Notes under the pieces: generated by a model
The model's input: only the letters and a program-made list of their open reading frames with translations
Databases searched by the model: none
Told to the model about the DNA's origin: nothing
Program-made: the position numbers and the translations under genes
In this document: positions 32,133 through 42,362 of the stretch, one piece after another
Layout of the letters: each line of letters opens with the position of its first letter
Position numbering within the stretch: position 1 is the first letter of the stretch
Assembly (NCBI RefSeq): GCF_019649055.1
Contig: NW_026570228.1
Location: forward strand, 868,001 to 932,000
Source: Paramacrobiotus metropolitanus
Lineage: Eukaryota > Tardigrada > Eutardigrada > Parachela > Macrobiotidae
DNA length: 64,000 nucleotides
Direction of reading: 5' to 3'

Positions 32133-34750
32133 CTAGATTTTTCTAACGAACCGATCGCAAGGTGTTTATGAAATAATGACCTGTACAATACTTACTCGGT
32201 GCTCTCCATATCTGCTTAGCTTTTCATACTACGGACCTACGGTGCTTGTGATCGAATAGATTTCGACGGAACCTGCAATTTAATCAAAGAAAATGCAATA
32301 TGAAGTACCTCCACAATACTTATCATGGGATGTAATTGTTGATTCATCCGTCGACGCAGTAAAAGACAGCTGTCTCTTTACCGGATACCGTAATATTTGC
32401 TGGATCATTCTCTGGATATTGAGCTTTCTGGCTAACATGACAAGCATGCATTAATTTCCTAATTTTACCGGTAGCATACTCTGTCACGGATATCCAGACC
32501 ACTGGCGGTTACATCCGAAAGACAACGGGCTCACTGCTTGTTGGCTTTCCAATAACACTTTGGGAAGACTTTCTATTCGGCGATCCAGACATTGTGCCTG
32601 TATCTTGAAGACGTTATTGCATTGGGATCTTGTTGAGCGACGTTTTTCTTTACGGTGACATTACGTACTCCCTTACTAATTACTGGTTGTTTGTTGCTGT
32701 TTGGATCCGGGCAATCAATAAAGGCGGAAAAGCATAAAACGATAAAAGTAAACAACGGCTGACACTACTGAACGAGCTATAGATTGTTAATTAGAATAAC
32801 AATACCTTAGACACTCATTTAAACCAATTATTTTTCGGTCCCACACTAGGAATCGCAGACCAGTCTTTTTATCGTTGAGGATCATCGCTCTCAGAGTACG
32901 TTCCGCCCGGGCACCGGCGCCTTCCAGTGCGATTGCGCCGGGCCATGACAGCGTTTTCGTAGCGGAGAAACGGATGAAAGTCCAGTTGTTCTTATGGCAA
33001 GGAGTATTCGGACTTCCGTCGCCGTCTGTTGCACCAGCAGCAAGGAACAAACGCGTCTTATATGTGCTACTCAGTAGTCATGCTATAGCTAAACCAGCAC
33101 TTCACAGGATTAAATCCTGACGAAAAATTTAAAACAAGACAAGTATGTATTACCTTTTTGTGTTGATTTTATTTTTTGCCAGGAGCTTTATTATCAACTT
33201 CCGCGGTAAGCCTTGGGCCGTTGATCTGGGTTCCGATCAGGTGTAATCATGTAGTCAGTGCCTTTAATTGCACACTGTAAAACTTTGATTTGCTGCATAA
33301 AGCAATGTGGACAAAATGACGAAGCAGCAAAATTCTTAATAAACTCTCTGATTTCATTTAAAATTATATAATTCTTGAGGCAAATAAAAGAAACCTGTTT
33401 ACTGTACGTAATATTGTGCGATACAAAATCGGAACGCAAGCTTTTACGGATTTTTTTTAACACACTGCATGTTGGCAGCCCTTTCGACTCGACCTGCAAT
33501 TGTACATACTTCGATATGCTCACTATTTTTAATAATTCCGCTTTATGGATTGATATATTAATCACTTGATCGAATTGACAGCCTCTGTGGCGGGCGCCAG
33601 CATGAACAATTACGGCTGAATGGAAAGCAGTCTGCGCATTGACTAATTAAGGGGCTTGCGCTAGGCATTTTTCAGAGCGAATATGACTGCAATTAGAAAC
33701 GTTAATTGAGCCTGTAGTCATGGGATGGTTACCGGATTTATGTTCGAATTTTTTGTTGTTTCTGTTTTGCTACTGTTTACTGTGATGGTTTTCTAATAAA
33801 TATTCTCAGGAGATGTAATATCTCTTTCCGCAAAGGCAAAATATTATTTTTTTGCTATGCCCAGCGCGGGCAAAGTTTAGTTATGGGTCATTATTGATTA
33901 ATACATGTATATCGATCCATACAACGGAACTGATCGAAATAATGAGCCAGCCGAAGTATGGTTACTGACTTACTGTGATAATTCCTAGGCGAGTCGGCAT
34001 ATTTCATTGGTATCAGCATTTATTTAGCTGATTGTGTCTAGATCAGCTGCACGTGCACCCTATGACGGTGACAGGATGTTAAAAGGATCGCTTAAGAAAA
34101 TTGCACGCAAGAAAGGGGCATTTTCCGGCGCACAACAACACTCTGCTTGCAAAATTTCCACGCAGTACCGGGATTCCAGTACAAAATGCAGCTTACTTGT
34201 TAGCAGCACCTCGAGACGGTGACTGGACTTCTCAAAAATAAATAATATAAGTGCTGACGCAAAAGCTTAGAAATTCATGAGAAAAGCCGAAAGCAGCAGC
34301 AACATACAACAAACCCTGCTCTTACGACTAGTTACGAGTACACAAGGGAGAAACGGGATTTTTCTAGCAATCGCACTCCTAAACAGTCGCCAAACCTTCT
34401 GTGAAATGGGGACTTCATCATAATACGTCTTTTTTAGCAGTGCTTAATAATGCATTGTTTATTATTTAAATTCAGTTTGAAACGTGTTGTTTCGAGAACG
34501 CTTCGTAAATTTCGCGATCTAGTCTGCTTAAGAAATAACAATCCCATGGAAGATCATACGCGATAGGTTACATCTGTCGCGCGCAACATTTTATGATAGA
34601 TAGCTTTCTTAGGAGACTAAGTAGGCTTCGCAGCTTCCATGTTAAACACATTCGTCCTTTGCTCACAGGTATTATAGGCATGCTTGATTACAATCCTCCA
34701 AGTCGAGCCTAGTCAGTAGTTTTACGCAGACCACCCATATTTCATCAACA
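32133..34750. other. Intergenic stretch, unresolved frames
   Basis: Minus-strand frames at 32573-32755 (starting MFTFIVLCFSAF, signal-like), 32787-33050 and 33194-33565 might belong to one small split gene, but I found no phase-consistent splice chain and no domain. Nothing else is supported. Confidence 0.3.
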
Positions 34751-35726
34751 ATGAACGCTTGCCAACGGAACCAATGCAACCGCTGCATGTTCAGCCTGGA
34801 CGTTTCAACCTCTTTTCATGCTGATCTGCAGTTCGCTAATGTTCCTCTTCAACTCCGTTCTGGCGACAATTTTCATAATCACCCCCGAACTTCACTCGCC
34901 CTTCGCTACATACGTCACTGCCCTCATGCTTTCTAACGCTTTGAAATCCATTCACGGTTTCATCAACGTGGTCCAGACACGCTGCCCGCATATCTTGTAT
35001 TATACAACGTTGTGCAACTTCCGTAATTACGTCGCCTGGTGTGTGATGGGTTTGCCGGATAACATTCACATTGCTATCGCTATAAACCGGGTCTGGGCCA
35101 TTGGGTTTCCCGTATCATACCGACAGCGCCATTCCACCAAAGTCGCAGTGACTGCTGTGATCTTTGTCATCATTTACGTACACACAGTTAATCTTCCCGG
35201 TATTATTATGGACATTTTATACTATCGTCAGCCCATACCCTCGTACGGCTGCTACATCAACTCCGAAGGCATGCCGGCTTGGTACCAGACCGCGATGTTA
35301 CTAGTGTATGAATTTCCGGGATTTTTTATCTTTTTTGCCTGGATTTTCATCGTACTGAAACGGAGAAAGCGGCAAAAGATCTTCCAAGCGGCACGCAACG
35401 GTATTGCGGGCCCCATATCTGGTTACGAAACGGGCATGCCTACCTTTGGCGCGAACAATACCACCACGAAAAACAAGAGTTCGTCCTTTGCGCTCTTCAC
35501 TGCGCTGACAATGAGCGCTGTAGTTAGCTGGGTTCCGTATGAAACGGTTTTCACCATTTGGTCCTTCCGCTCGCTGACGCCGTTCGAGTTCGCATTGATT
35601 CCATATTTGTTGTCGCTTAACACTATTCAACCCATTTTGGACCCTGTCCTTATTGTTCTTACTTCACAAAGTACCAAAGCTGTAGTCAAAAGAAAATTTG
35701 GTTGTTGTTCCATGAAAAGATCCTAA
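34751..35726 (+). pseudogene. Orphan class A GPCR with a frameshift just after its start (cluster member 6)
   Basis: The receptor body is in one frame from at least 34755 to the stop at 35726. It reads NGTNATAACSAWTFQPLFM, then FIITPELHSPFATYV, AINRVWAIGFPVSYRQRHS, loop 2 PSYGCYINSEGMPAWYQTA, SWVPYETVFTIWSFRSLTP and LDPVLIVL. The expected ATG (34751, ATGAACGCTTGCC) is in another frame, and TGA at 34752-34754 closes the receptor frame directly upstream. The only in-frame Met, at 34818, lies within helix 1 and would remove the N-terminus. Either a 1-2 base indel has disabled the gene, or the base call is wrong, or a 5' exon is spliced in (an AG at 34793-34794 is possible). The rest of the receptor, including the tail CCSMKRS, is intact, so any loss is recent. 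Confidence 0.75.
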
Positions 35727-35996
35727 TTGTTTCATTGAATTACCTAACTATTCCGATTTACTCTACGTATTTACTCTACATACTACGTTCGTATCTTAAA
35801 ATCGCATAGTCGTTCTCACCCAAGAATAGCCGCAAAGGCATAGTTCACTTGTCAGCCGGGTAACGGCAGCAAGCACCGGGGTTTGTTAGCTATGCGTTGC
35901 GTATTAGCGTATAGTGGTATCAACTCCCTTTCTAAGAGGAGTGGACGCCGGCGACAGGGAAACCCTGCTGATTTACCATTTAAATTTAAATACTTA

Positions 35997-36271
35997 CCGT
36001 AATTATCGAATTATAAGCTCCCCCCGAAATAGAAGCTCCCCCCGTAATTAGAGCCCACCCTTAAGGTCATTTGAAAATTTTAAGCTCCCCCCGAAATATA
36101 AGCCCATGGGCTTAATTAAATGCTATATAGCCCATGTTAGCGAACGCCAAAAAAGTGAGTTTGAAAAATTGAAGCCCCCTCCGAAATACAAGCCCATGCC
36201 CGTAATTGGAGCCCACCCCATGAGGCGTTTGATATATTTGTGACCCTGGGGCTCTAATTCGATAATTACGG
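35997..36271. mobile_element. MITE with CCGTAATTATCGAATTA ends, TA-flanked
   Basis: The inverted ends CCGTAATTATCGAATTA are perfect over 17 bp, with TA on both sides (35995-35996, 36272-36273). Inside are direct repeats of AAGCTCCCCCCGAAAT and AAGCCCATG. There is no coding capacity. The terminal word is shared with the element at 52.0 kb. Confidence 0.85.
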
Positions 36272-38096
36272 TATACTAATTTAAATGCTACTACTAAGTA
36301 CCAATTTCTGTTTACGAAAGTTACTTAAAACTGACGAAATAAAACTCTGCCGAAGACGGCGCTCAAAACCGTGCCAGCTGCCCTCTAAAGCCCTTAAGAT
36401 TACAGTTTTTTATAACCAAAAGTCTGTACTTGGCTTCTTATTTGCTCAACGCTGAGAATCATGCAAGGTAAGGCTATTTTTTTAGTTGACTGAGCGAAGC
36501 TCGTTTTGCAGCTTGCATACAGTATACTGCGAAGAAGTTAATCCTGGGTTGTTACAGCTTAAAACTGAATGAATATGCTTGATACTAACGAGACTGTTAC
36601 GTTTTTATACGAGAGCGCTGCTAAATTTGTATTTGCTGTATTCTCTCATGATCCTACGGATTTTTCTTTTTCTTCCTTATTTTCTGGCTCAGCTTAAAAG
36701 TAGGCGACGCCTCATACCAAAGGACAATAAAAATATAATTTTAATATGTATACATTATCCGGTTTCGTGGTTTCTTTTATTAAGATACCCTGATATATTT
36801 GGGTAACTAAGACCACCCATCGATCAAGTAGTCAGCGCGCGTCTATGGACTCCGATTCGATTGCATGATATGACGAAAATTGGAGATTCTAGGCTAGAAT
36901 CAACCGGTTTGTGGTATCTGTGTTGTTAATATTCAGAAAATATGCACTTCCGATTTCAACATACTCAGTAGGGTATTACTAAAAACACTGTGTGGAATGT
37001 AGCCACCAGTGTGATGCCCTTAGGTTCCGTCGGATCCGATTCGGAATGCTGTGAATACCTTCTGGAACAACAACACCCAAACTTTTCTCTGCTTAAAGTG
37101 CGCAAAGTCTATTCTACGGAATTTAAAACATGAAAAACACGAATGAGGAGAGCCATTCGTCGCGATGAATACGTCCGCAGCGCTCACTAAGAATGTGTTA
37201 ATAAAGAGAAAACTGGATGAGCATGGTTTCTAAAGTACAACCTTGTGGACAAAATGGAAAAATACGGGGAATGGTTATGCAGGTGTAGCGAATTTACGTT
37301 TATTATTATTTTTGTTCTGCGATAACTTTCAAATTTCGTGAAAAACCCTCATTTGAAATATGACTGATAAGAACCGCTACGAGCTTTAATGAAACGCGTA
37401 ACATGTTTGAATTCGGATTAGTATTTTTAAATTGTAATTAATTAGTTTTGTTTGGTAAAAGCTGTTGTCAGCTAAGATTACAACATATCGTTTACTCCAA
37501 AAACAAGCAAATATCGTGCCACCAAAACTTTGTTTTGCTATAACGCCAACACAATTGCGTAGCGCAAAGTAAGAGATATAGTCCCGACTCCTGGAATTTC
37601 CTGAGAGAATAACAGCAACTTACTGCATAAAGGATTAGTAATGGCGCTCTGCGACCGCGGCTGCATTACAAAATTAACTAGGGGCGCAGACGGCAAATTT
37701 AATTAATCACTGGAGGAAAAACAGTATTAATAAAGCGTTCACTACCAGGTTAAAGACGGTTCAATGCGGGGTATGACTTACCCAGTAATCCGGCATTTAC
37801 GATGCGGTAAACCCATCTTTGAAATTGAAATTTTACCATAACAGGCACCTCGGTAAGTGTTCAGCGTATGTATTAATCAGTCACTTTTCGCGCTCCGTAA
37901 ACGTGTTCTGTGCACTTTCCTTTGCCCGCACATCATTAAGCTTGAATGTCTGGTCTGCATACTGCATCACGTTCAGCCGAAAGGTCGTGCGTCACAGAAT
38001 TTTAACGGTACTGTTTTCTAGTATTATTAATCTATTTGCCGGTCGACGCGAAAGCCTATTCCCCAAGCAAGAAGAAAGCTCCGTCTTGTTTGTTCG
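36272..38096. other. Intergenic stretch
   Basis: No gene supported; AT-rich with scattered short frames. The last 70 bp hold the promoter listed next. Confidence 0.35.
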
Positions 38097-38131
38097 TATA
38101 AAGTCCTGATCGCTCCGGTCAAAATTCAGTT
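38097..38131 (+). promoter_or_regulatory. TATA box and initiator of GPCR 7
   Basis: TATAAAG at 38097-38103 is followed by an arthropod-type initiator TCAGTT at 38126-38131. The A of the initiator is 31 bases from the first T, the classical distance, and gives a 5' UTR of about 38 bases before the ATG at 38166. Confidence 0.6.
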
Positions 38132-38165
38132 CTCTTACGTAAACGCCAACTATCTTACCGACATT

Positions 38166-39257
38166 ATGAATAACACTTCTGCGTCAGCATTTTTGCCAGC
38201 GTGGCAGAATTTTACCAACGGAACCGTCACAGCCGGCACGTGTGCCGCATGGACGTTCCAACCAATTTTCATGCTGACGACCAGCTCGTTAATGCTTTTC
38301 TTTAACACTGCTCTGGCGACAGTTTTCATCGCCACTCCGGAGCTGCGTCATTCGTCCTTCTCGACATACGTCACCGCGCTGATGCTTGCCAACTCGCTAA
38401 AATCATTTCATGGTTTTATCAATGTGGTCCAGGTACGCTGTCCGCACATCCTATACAACACAACATTATGCAACATCCGTAACTACGTCGCGTGGTGCCT
38501 GATGGGTTTGCCGGACAACGTCCACATTGTCATCGCCATCAACCGGGTGTGGGCCATCGGCTTCCCGGTCGCCTATCGCCGGTATCATTCCACCACGGTC
38601 GCCGTGGCTTCTGTCATTTTTCTCACAGTCTATGTGCACGCGGTCAATCTTCCCGGCCTTATCGGGGATATTTTGTACTACCGGGCTCCCATCCCGTCGT
38701 ACGGATGTTTCATTAACGCTGAAGGGATGCCGGCTTGGTATCAAACGGCGATGCTGCTGGTGTATGAATTTCCGGCATTCTTTATCTTTTTTGCCTGGAT
38801 TTTCATCGTCTGGAAGCGGAGGAAGCAGCGACAGGTCATGCAAGAGGCCTGCAGCGGATTTGGCTCCACATTCGGTCTCAACCGGGCCGAGTCCACTATA
38901 AATATACAGAGGATGGGGTCCACCTTTAACATGCAGAGAATGGGGTCCACTATGAACATGCAAGGTTCTACCATGAACTTGAAGGCTCCCGTTAGGAGAA
39001 GTAGCGCATCGTTTAAGTTGTTTACGGCTTTGACAATCAGTGCGGTGGTGAGCTGGATGCCTTACGAGACGATTTTTAGCATCTGGGCATTTCGACCATT
39101 GACGGCTTTTGAGTCATCGCTCATTCCGTATCTGTTGACCTTTTCCAATATTCAGCCGATTTTAGATCCTGTGCTGATTGTTCTGACCTCGCCCAGCGCC
39201 ATGGCCGTATTTAAGAGAAAAATTCAGTTCTATTTATATAAATTTAATTATTACTAA
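38166..39257 (+). CDS. Orphan class A GPCR, single exon, repeat-bearing loop 3 (cluster member 7)
   Basis: A 363-residue intronless receptor, the longest of the cluster. The start MNNTSASAFLPAWQNFTNGT has several sequons. It has the signature TPELRHSSFSTYVTALMLAN, AINRVWAIGFPVAYRRYHS, loop 2 PSYGCFINAEGMPAWYQTA, SWMPYETIFSIWAFRPLTA and LDPVLIVL. The extra length lies in loop 3, which holds three to four copies of a 9-residue unit (RMGSTFNMQ, RMGSTMNMQ and shortened forms), a coding minisatellite with possible phosphorylation sites. The tail is KRKIQFYLYKFNYY. A TATA-initiator pair lies upstream; an AATAAA at about 39477 is a possible poly(A) signal. Confidence 0.93.
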   Translation: MNNTSASAFLPAWQNFTNGTVTAGTCAAWTFQPIFMLTTSSLMLFFNTALATVFIATPELRHSSFSTYVTALMLANSLKSFHGFINVVQVRCPHILYNTTLCNIRNYVAWCLMGLPDNVHIVIAINRVWAIGFPVAYRRYHSTTVAVASVIFLTVYVHAVNLPGLIGDILYYRAPIPSYGCFINAEGMPAWYQTAMLLVYEFPAFFIFFAWIFIVWKRRKQRQVMQEACSGFGSTFGLNRAESTINIQRMGSTFNMQRMGSTMNMQGSTMNLKAPVRRSSASFKLFTALTISAVVSWMPYETIFSIWAFRPLTAFESSLIPYLLTFSNIQPILDPVLIVLTSPSAMAVFKRKIQFYLYKFNYY

Positions 39258-41345
39258 TAGTTCCGTTATGAGCCATCCAATCTCTGTTTGCGTGCGCCCG
39301 GTTATGGCATGGCTAATCAATAATGATAAATTTTTCTGTATGCCCATCTAATGTAGTGTGCAATAACCGTACTATAGAACACGGAAGCTTTTACAAAGCA
39401 TTTATGCATGTGATATCTATGTGACAAAATTTTGTTTGCATGCTAAATGTCATAAGTAGTGTTACCGAAATGATATAATAAAGTACGAGTATCTTGTAAA
39501 ACCTGATGCACGAGAAAACAGGAAGAAAAATACTAAACGGAAGCGCCAGTTTTGTACAGCTAACTGTTCATACAAGGGAATAAACGAGCAAAAACATATA
39601 CTAAATAAATAGATATTATAAATATATGTAAAACTGCGGACATTCCCGCTGCAGTTTCAACCCCTTATCTGGGACGCTTTCTATCTAACCCTTAATCAAA
39701 GGCGATTGCAAGATACACCGTGAACATGTAATAACGTGTTGTGCATATTTGGGCACTAGAGCAAATTATTACAGACTGCAGAGTGACCTTCATGGGATGC
39801 ATCAACCGCGAATGTAAATTAGTAATTTTTGCTCTTGGGAAAAGCATGAAGCAGCTCTTTGATCAAGGACAATTCTGAAAATAATTTACTGAATGATCAA
39901 GTACGTCAGCCGGCCTAAAACAGTTTTATTTCATGATTTATGATATACTGTTCAGAATAATTAGACAATAAAGGAAAGCCGATAACGGTGCTTACATTTA
40001 AATATATGGATGCAAGAAGGAAAACGGCAGCGTGCAGAAATACGTCATGATGTACTCGTAAAAGTTTAATTAGAGCAGGTGCTCCGCATTTATTTTCCCG
40101 TACCCGTAGGTTTTATACCGGAAAATAGAACGTGGTTTTAAGATATTATTATGGACGTATAGTTTTACTCGCTCTTGTTTTTTTGCTCGTCTAGCTTCTT
40201 CCTTTCCGTCAAATCTCTGACAGATAAAGCTATTTAGTGGCGACGTAAGCATCCTGAGTATGCCGCTTAGATACCGGCGCGCTTATGGTTAGCAAAGTAC
40301 TGCAAATTCGTACTCGATAAGTACAAACCGGATCAATACTTAATTGTGTACTGCCATGTCATAAAAATACAGATAGCGCGGACGGACCGCGGTGTTATCT
40401 CTTAGAATGATGGCCACTGACGTTCAGTTTTCACAAAAACAAATTTAATACCTCCAATATATTTTCTAGCCCTTATTTTACATTCAGATATTAAATTTAG
40501 TATCTTCAGTACTCGTTGTTTTATACCATTATTTGGCGGGCGCCAGAACATGTGTATGGAGTCTGTCATTAAAGTGTTCCTCGGGGCAGTGCAACGACGT
40601 CACTCTCGGGACAACGGCAGATGAATTTGTTGGAAGGTACTTACGGTATACAAGACTGACATGGCATTTATTGTACCGAGTAAGAAGTACTGCAAGGTAT
40701 ATAGTATGTAATAATTATTTACTGGCGTACTGATGTCGAAGTACAGTTTTGCGCATAAGAGTTGTTACCCATTTCGGTATGAAAAAGTACGATAATGTCA
40801 CTGCTATAAAGATGAAAATAACCTTACATCACCGTGCAGAATTTGTGGTGCCAACACACTGTTTCAGTTGTGCGGGATCAATAATGCAGAATTCATCTAG
40901 AGCAAAATCCGAATTGCACGCCCCGGGCGTTTGTATGTTTTATAAAAGTCGGGACGAGGGATCCAAATATTCCAGAAGGGTGTGTTTAATTTTTTAATTG
41001 AAAATTTGTCCATTCAAGTACATGTTACATTCACAGCCGTATGGCGCTATGCATATGTGTTGGTGTTGTATAATACCTCGTACCCTTTCGAAGTCCAGTG
41101 CACGATCATAATAATTATTATCAGCAAATCGAAATTCGGGTGTGATGTTGGTTTACCCGTTATGTATACAATAGCGCTGAAAATCTGTATGTAGCAAACC
41201 AAATCCTATTGCACACTGCTTGTTTGCTCCCACACAAATTTCGAAAAATTTATTAATTTATAAGCTTTTCTAGCTCATATTGTTTTCGAATAACCACACA
41301 AGAAGATAATCACACAATTCTTGACTCACTACCGCAAATGCGCAA
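39258..41345. other. Intergenic stretch between GPCRs 7 and 8
   Basis: No supported gene. It contains AATAAA words at about 39477 and short frames without motifs. Confidence 0.35.
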
Positions 41346-42362
41346 TTAACCGCAAAACCTTTTCCGGAACACTGCTTTGGTATTTTGGGACGTGAGAATA
41401 ATGAGTACGGGATCCAGGACGGGCTGGATTGTGTTCACCGACAGCAGATACGGAATTAATGTAAACTCAAATGGAGTAAGTGATCGGAATGACCATATAC
41501 TGAACAGCGTTTCATACGGAAGCCAGCTGATGACCGCACTAATCGTCAATGCCGTGAACAGTGCAAACGAAGCTCCCCGTCTCTTTACTTTGAACGCAAT
41601 TGTCCCGACGGTGTGTGTGGCGGTTCCATGACCGGAAGTAACCCTGGTAACACCGCTACGCTGAACGGTCCCACTCCGCGCCGCTCCGCGCGTAATCTTT
41701 CTCTGCTTCCTCCGTTTTATAACGATGAAAATCCAAGCAAAAAACACGAAAAATCCAGGAAATTCATACACCAGCAGCATCGCGGTTTGGTACCATGCCG
41801 GCATGCCTTCCGAGTTAATGTAGCAGCCGTACGAGGGGATAGGCTGGCGATAATACAGGATATCCATCACTACACCGGGTAAATTGATAGCGTGCACGTA
41901 GATGATAACAAAGATGACCGATGCCACAGCCACTTTCATGGAATGATAATGCCGGTAGGAAACCGGGAAGCCGATGGCCCACACCCGGTTGATCGCGATA
42001 ATGATGTGGAGATTATCCGGCAGGCCCAGTATACACCAACCCACGTAATTGCGGAAATTGCATAACGCCGTGTCGTACAAAATGTGCGGGCATAGTGTCT
42101 GCACGACGTTGATAAACCCGTGGATGGATTTCAGCGCGTTGAAGAGCATGAGAGCGGTGACGTATGTGGCGAAGGAGGAATGAAGTTCCGGGGTGGCGAT
42201 GAAAATTGTCGCTAGGATGGAATTGAACAACAGCATCAGTGTGCTGCAGATCAGCATAAAGAGCGTCCGGAATGACCATGGTGAACATGTCAGTGCGGCT
42301 GTCACGGTTTCGTTGGTAACAGTTGCCCAAGATGGCAGAATTAAAACCGACGTGTTGTTCAT
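41346..42362 (-). CDS. Orphan class A GPCR, single exon (cluster member 8)
   Basis: A 338-residue intronless receptor of the MNNTS subgroup. The start MNNTSVLILPSWATVTNETV has sequons NTS and NET. Signature: TPELHSSFATYVTALMLFNA, AINRVWAIGFPVSYRHYHS, loop 2 PSYGCYINSEGMPAWYQTA, SWLPYETLFSIWSFRSLTP, LDPVLIILTS. Loop 3 is long and Thr/Ser/Gly-rich (RSGVTRVTSGHGTATHTVG) and basic. The tail is short (FRKRFCG), with a Cys near its end. It shares ALKSIHGFINVVQT with the copies at 25.5 and 34.8 kb. It is the right-hand end of the cluster and opposite in strand to the two copies before it, so a local inversion has occurred. Confidence 0.93.
   Translation of the reverse strand: MNNTSVLILPSWATVTNETVTAALTCSPWSFRTLFMLICSTLMLLFNSILATIFIATPELHSSFATYVTALMLFNALKSIHGFINVVQTLCPHILYDTALCNFRNYVGWCILGLPDNLHIIIAINRVWAIGFPVSYRHYHSMKVAVASVIFVIIYVHAINLPGVVMDILYYRQPIPSYGCYINSEGMPAWYQTAMLLVYEFPGFFVFFAWIFIVIKRRKQRKITRGAARSGTVQRSGVTRVTSGHGTATHTVGTIAFKVKRRGASFALFTALTISAVISWLPYETLFSIWSFRSLTPFEFTLIPYLLSVNTIQPVLDPVLIILTSQNTKAVFRKRFCG

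Noticed and set aside
33194-33565. Minus-strand frame with Cys residues as a saposin-like protein
   Set aside because: The Cys pattern does not match saposins and no signal peptide or splice partner is evident.
38466-38963. 165-residue minus-strand frame and similar antisense frames across the receptors
   Set aside because: They are shadows of the receptor coding strand; the sense frames carry all conserved motifs.
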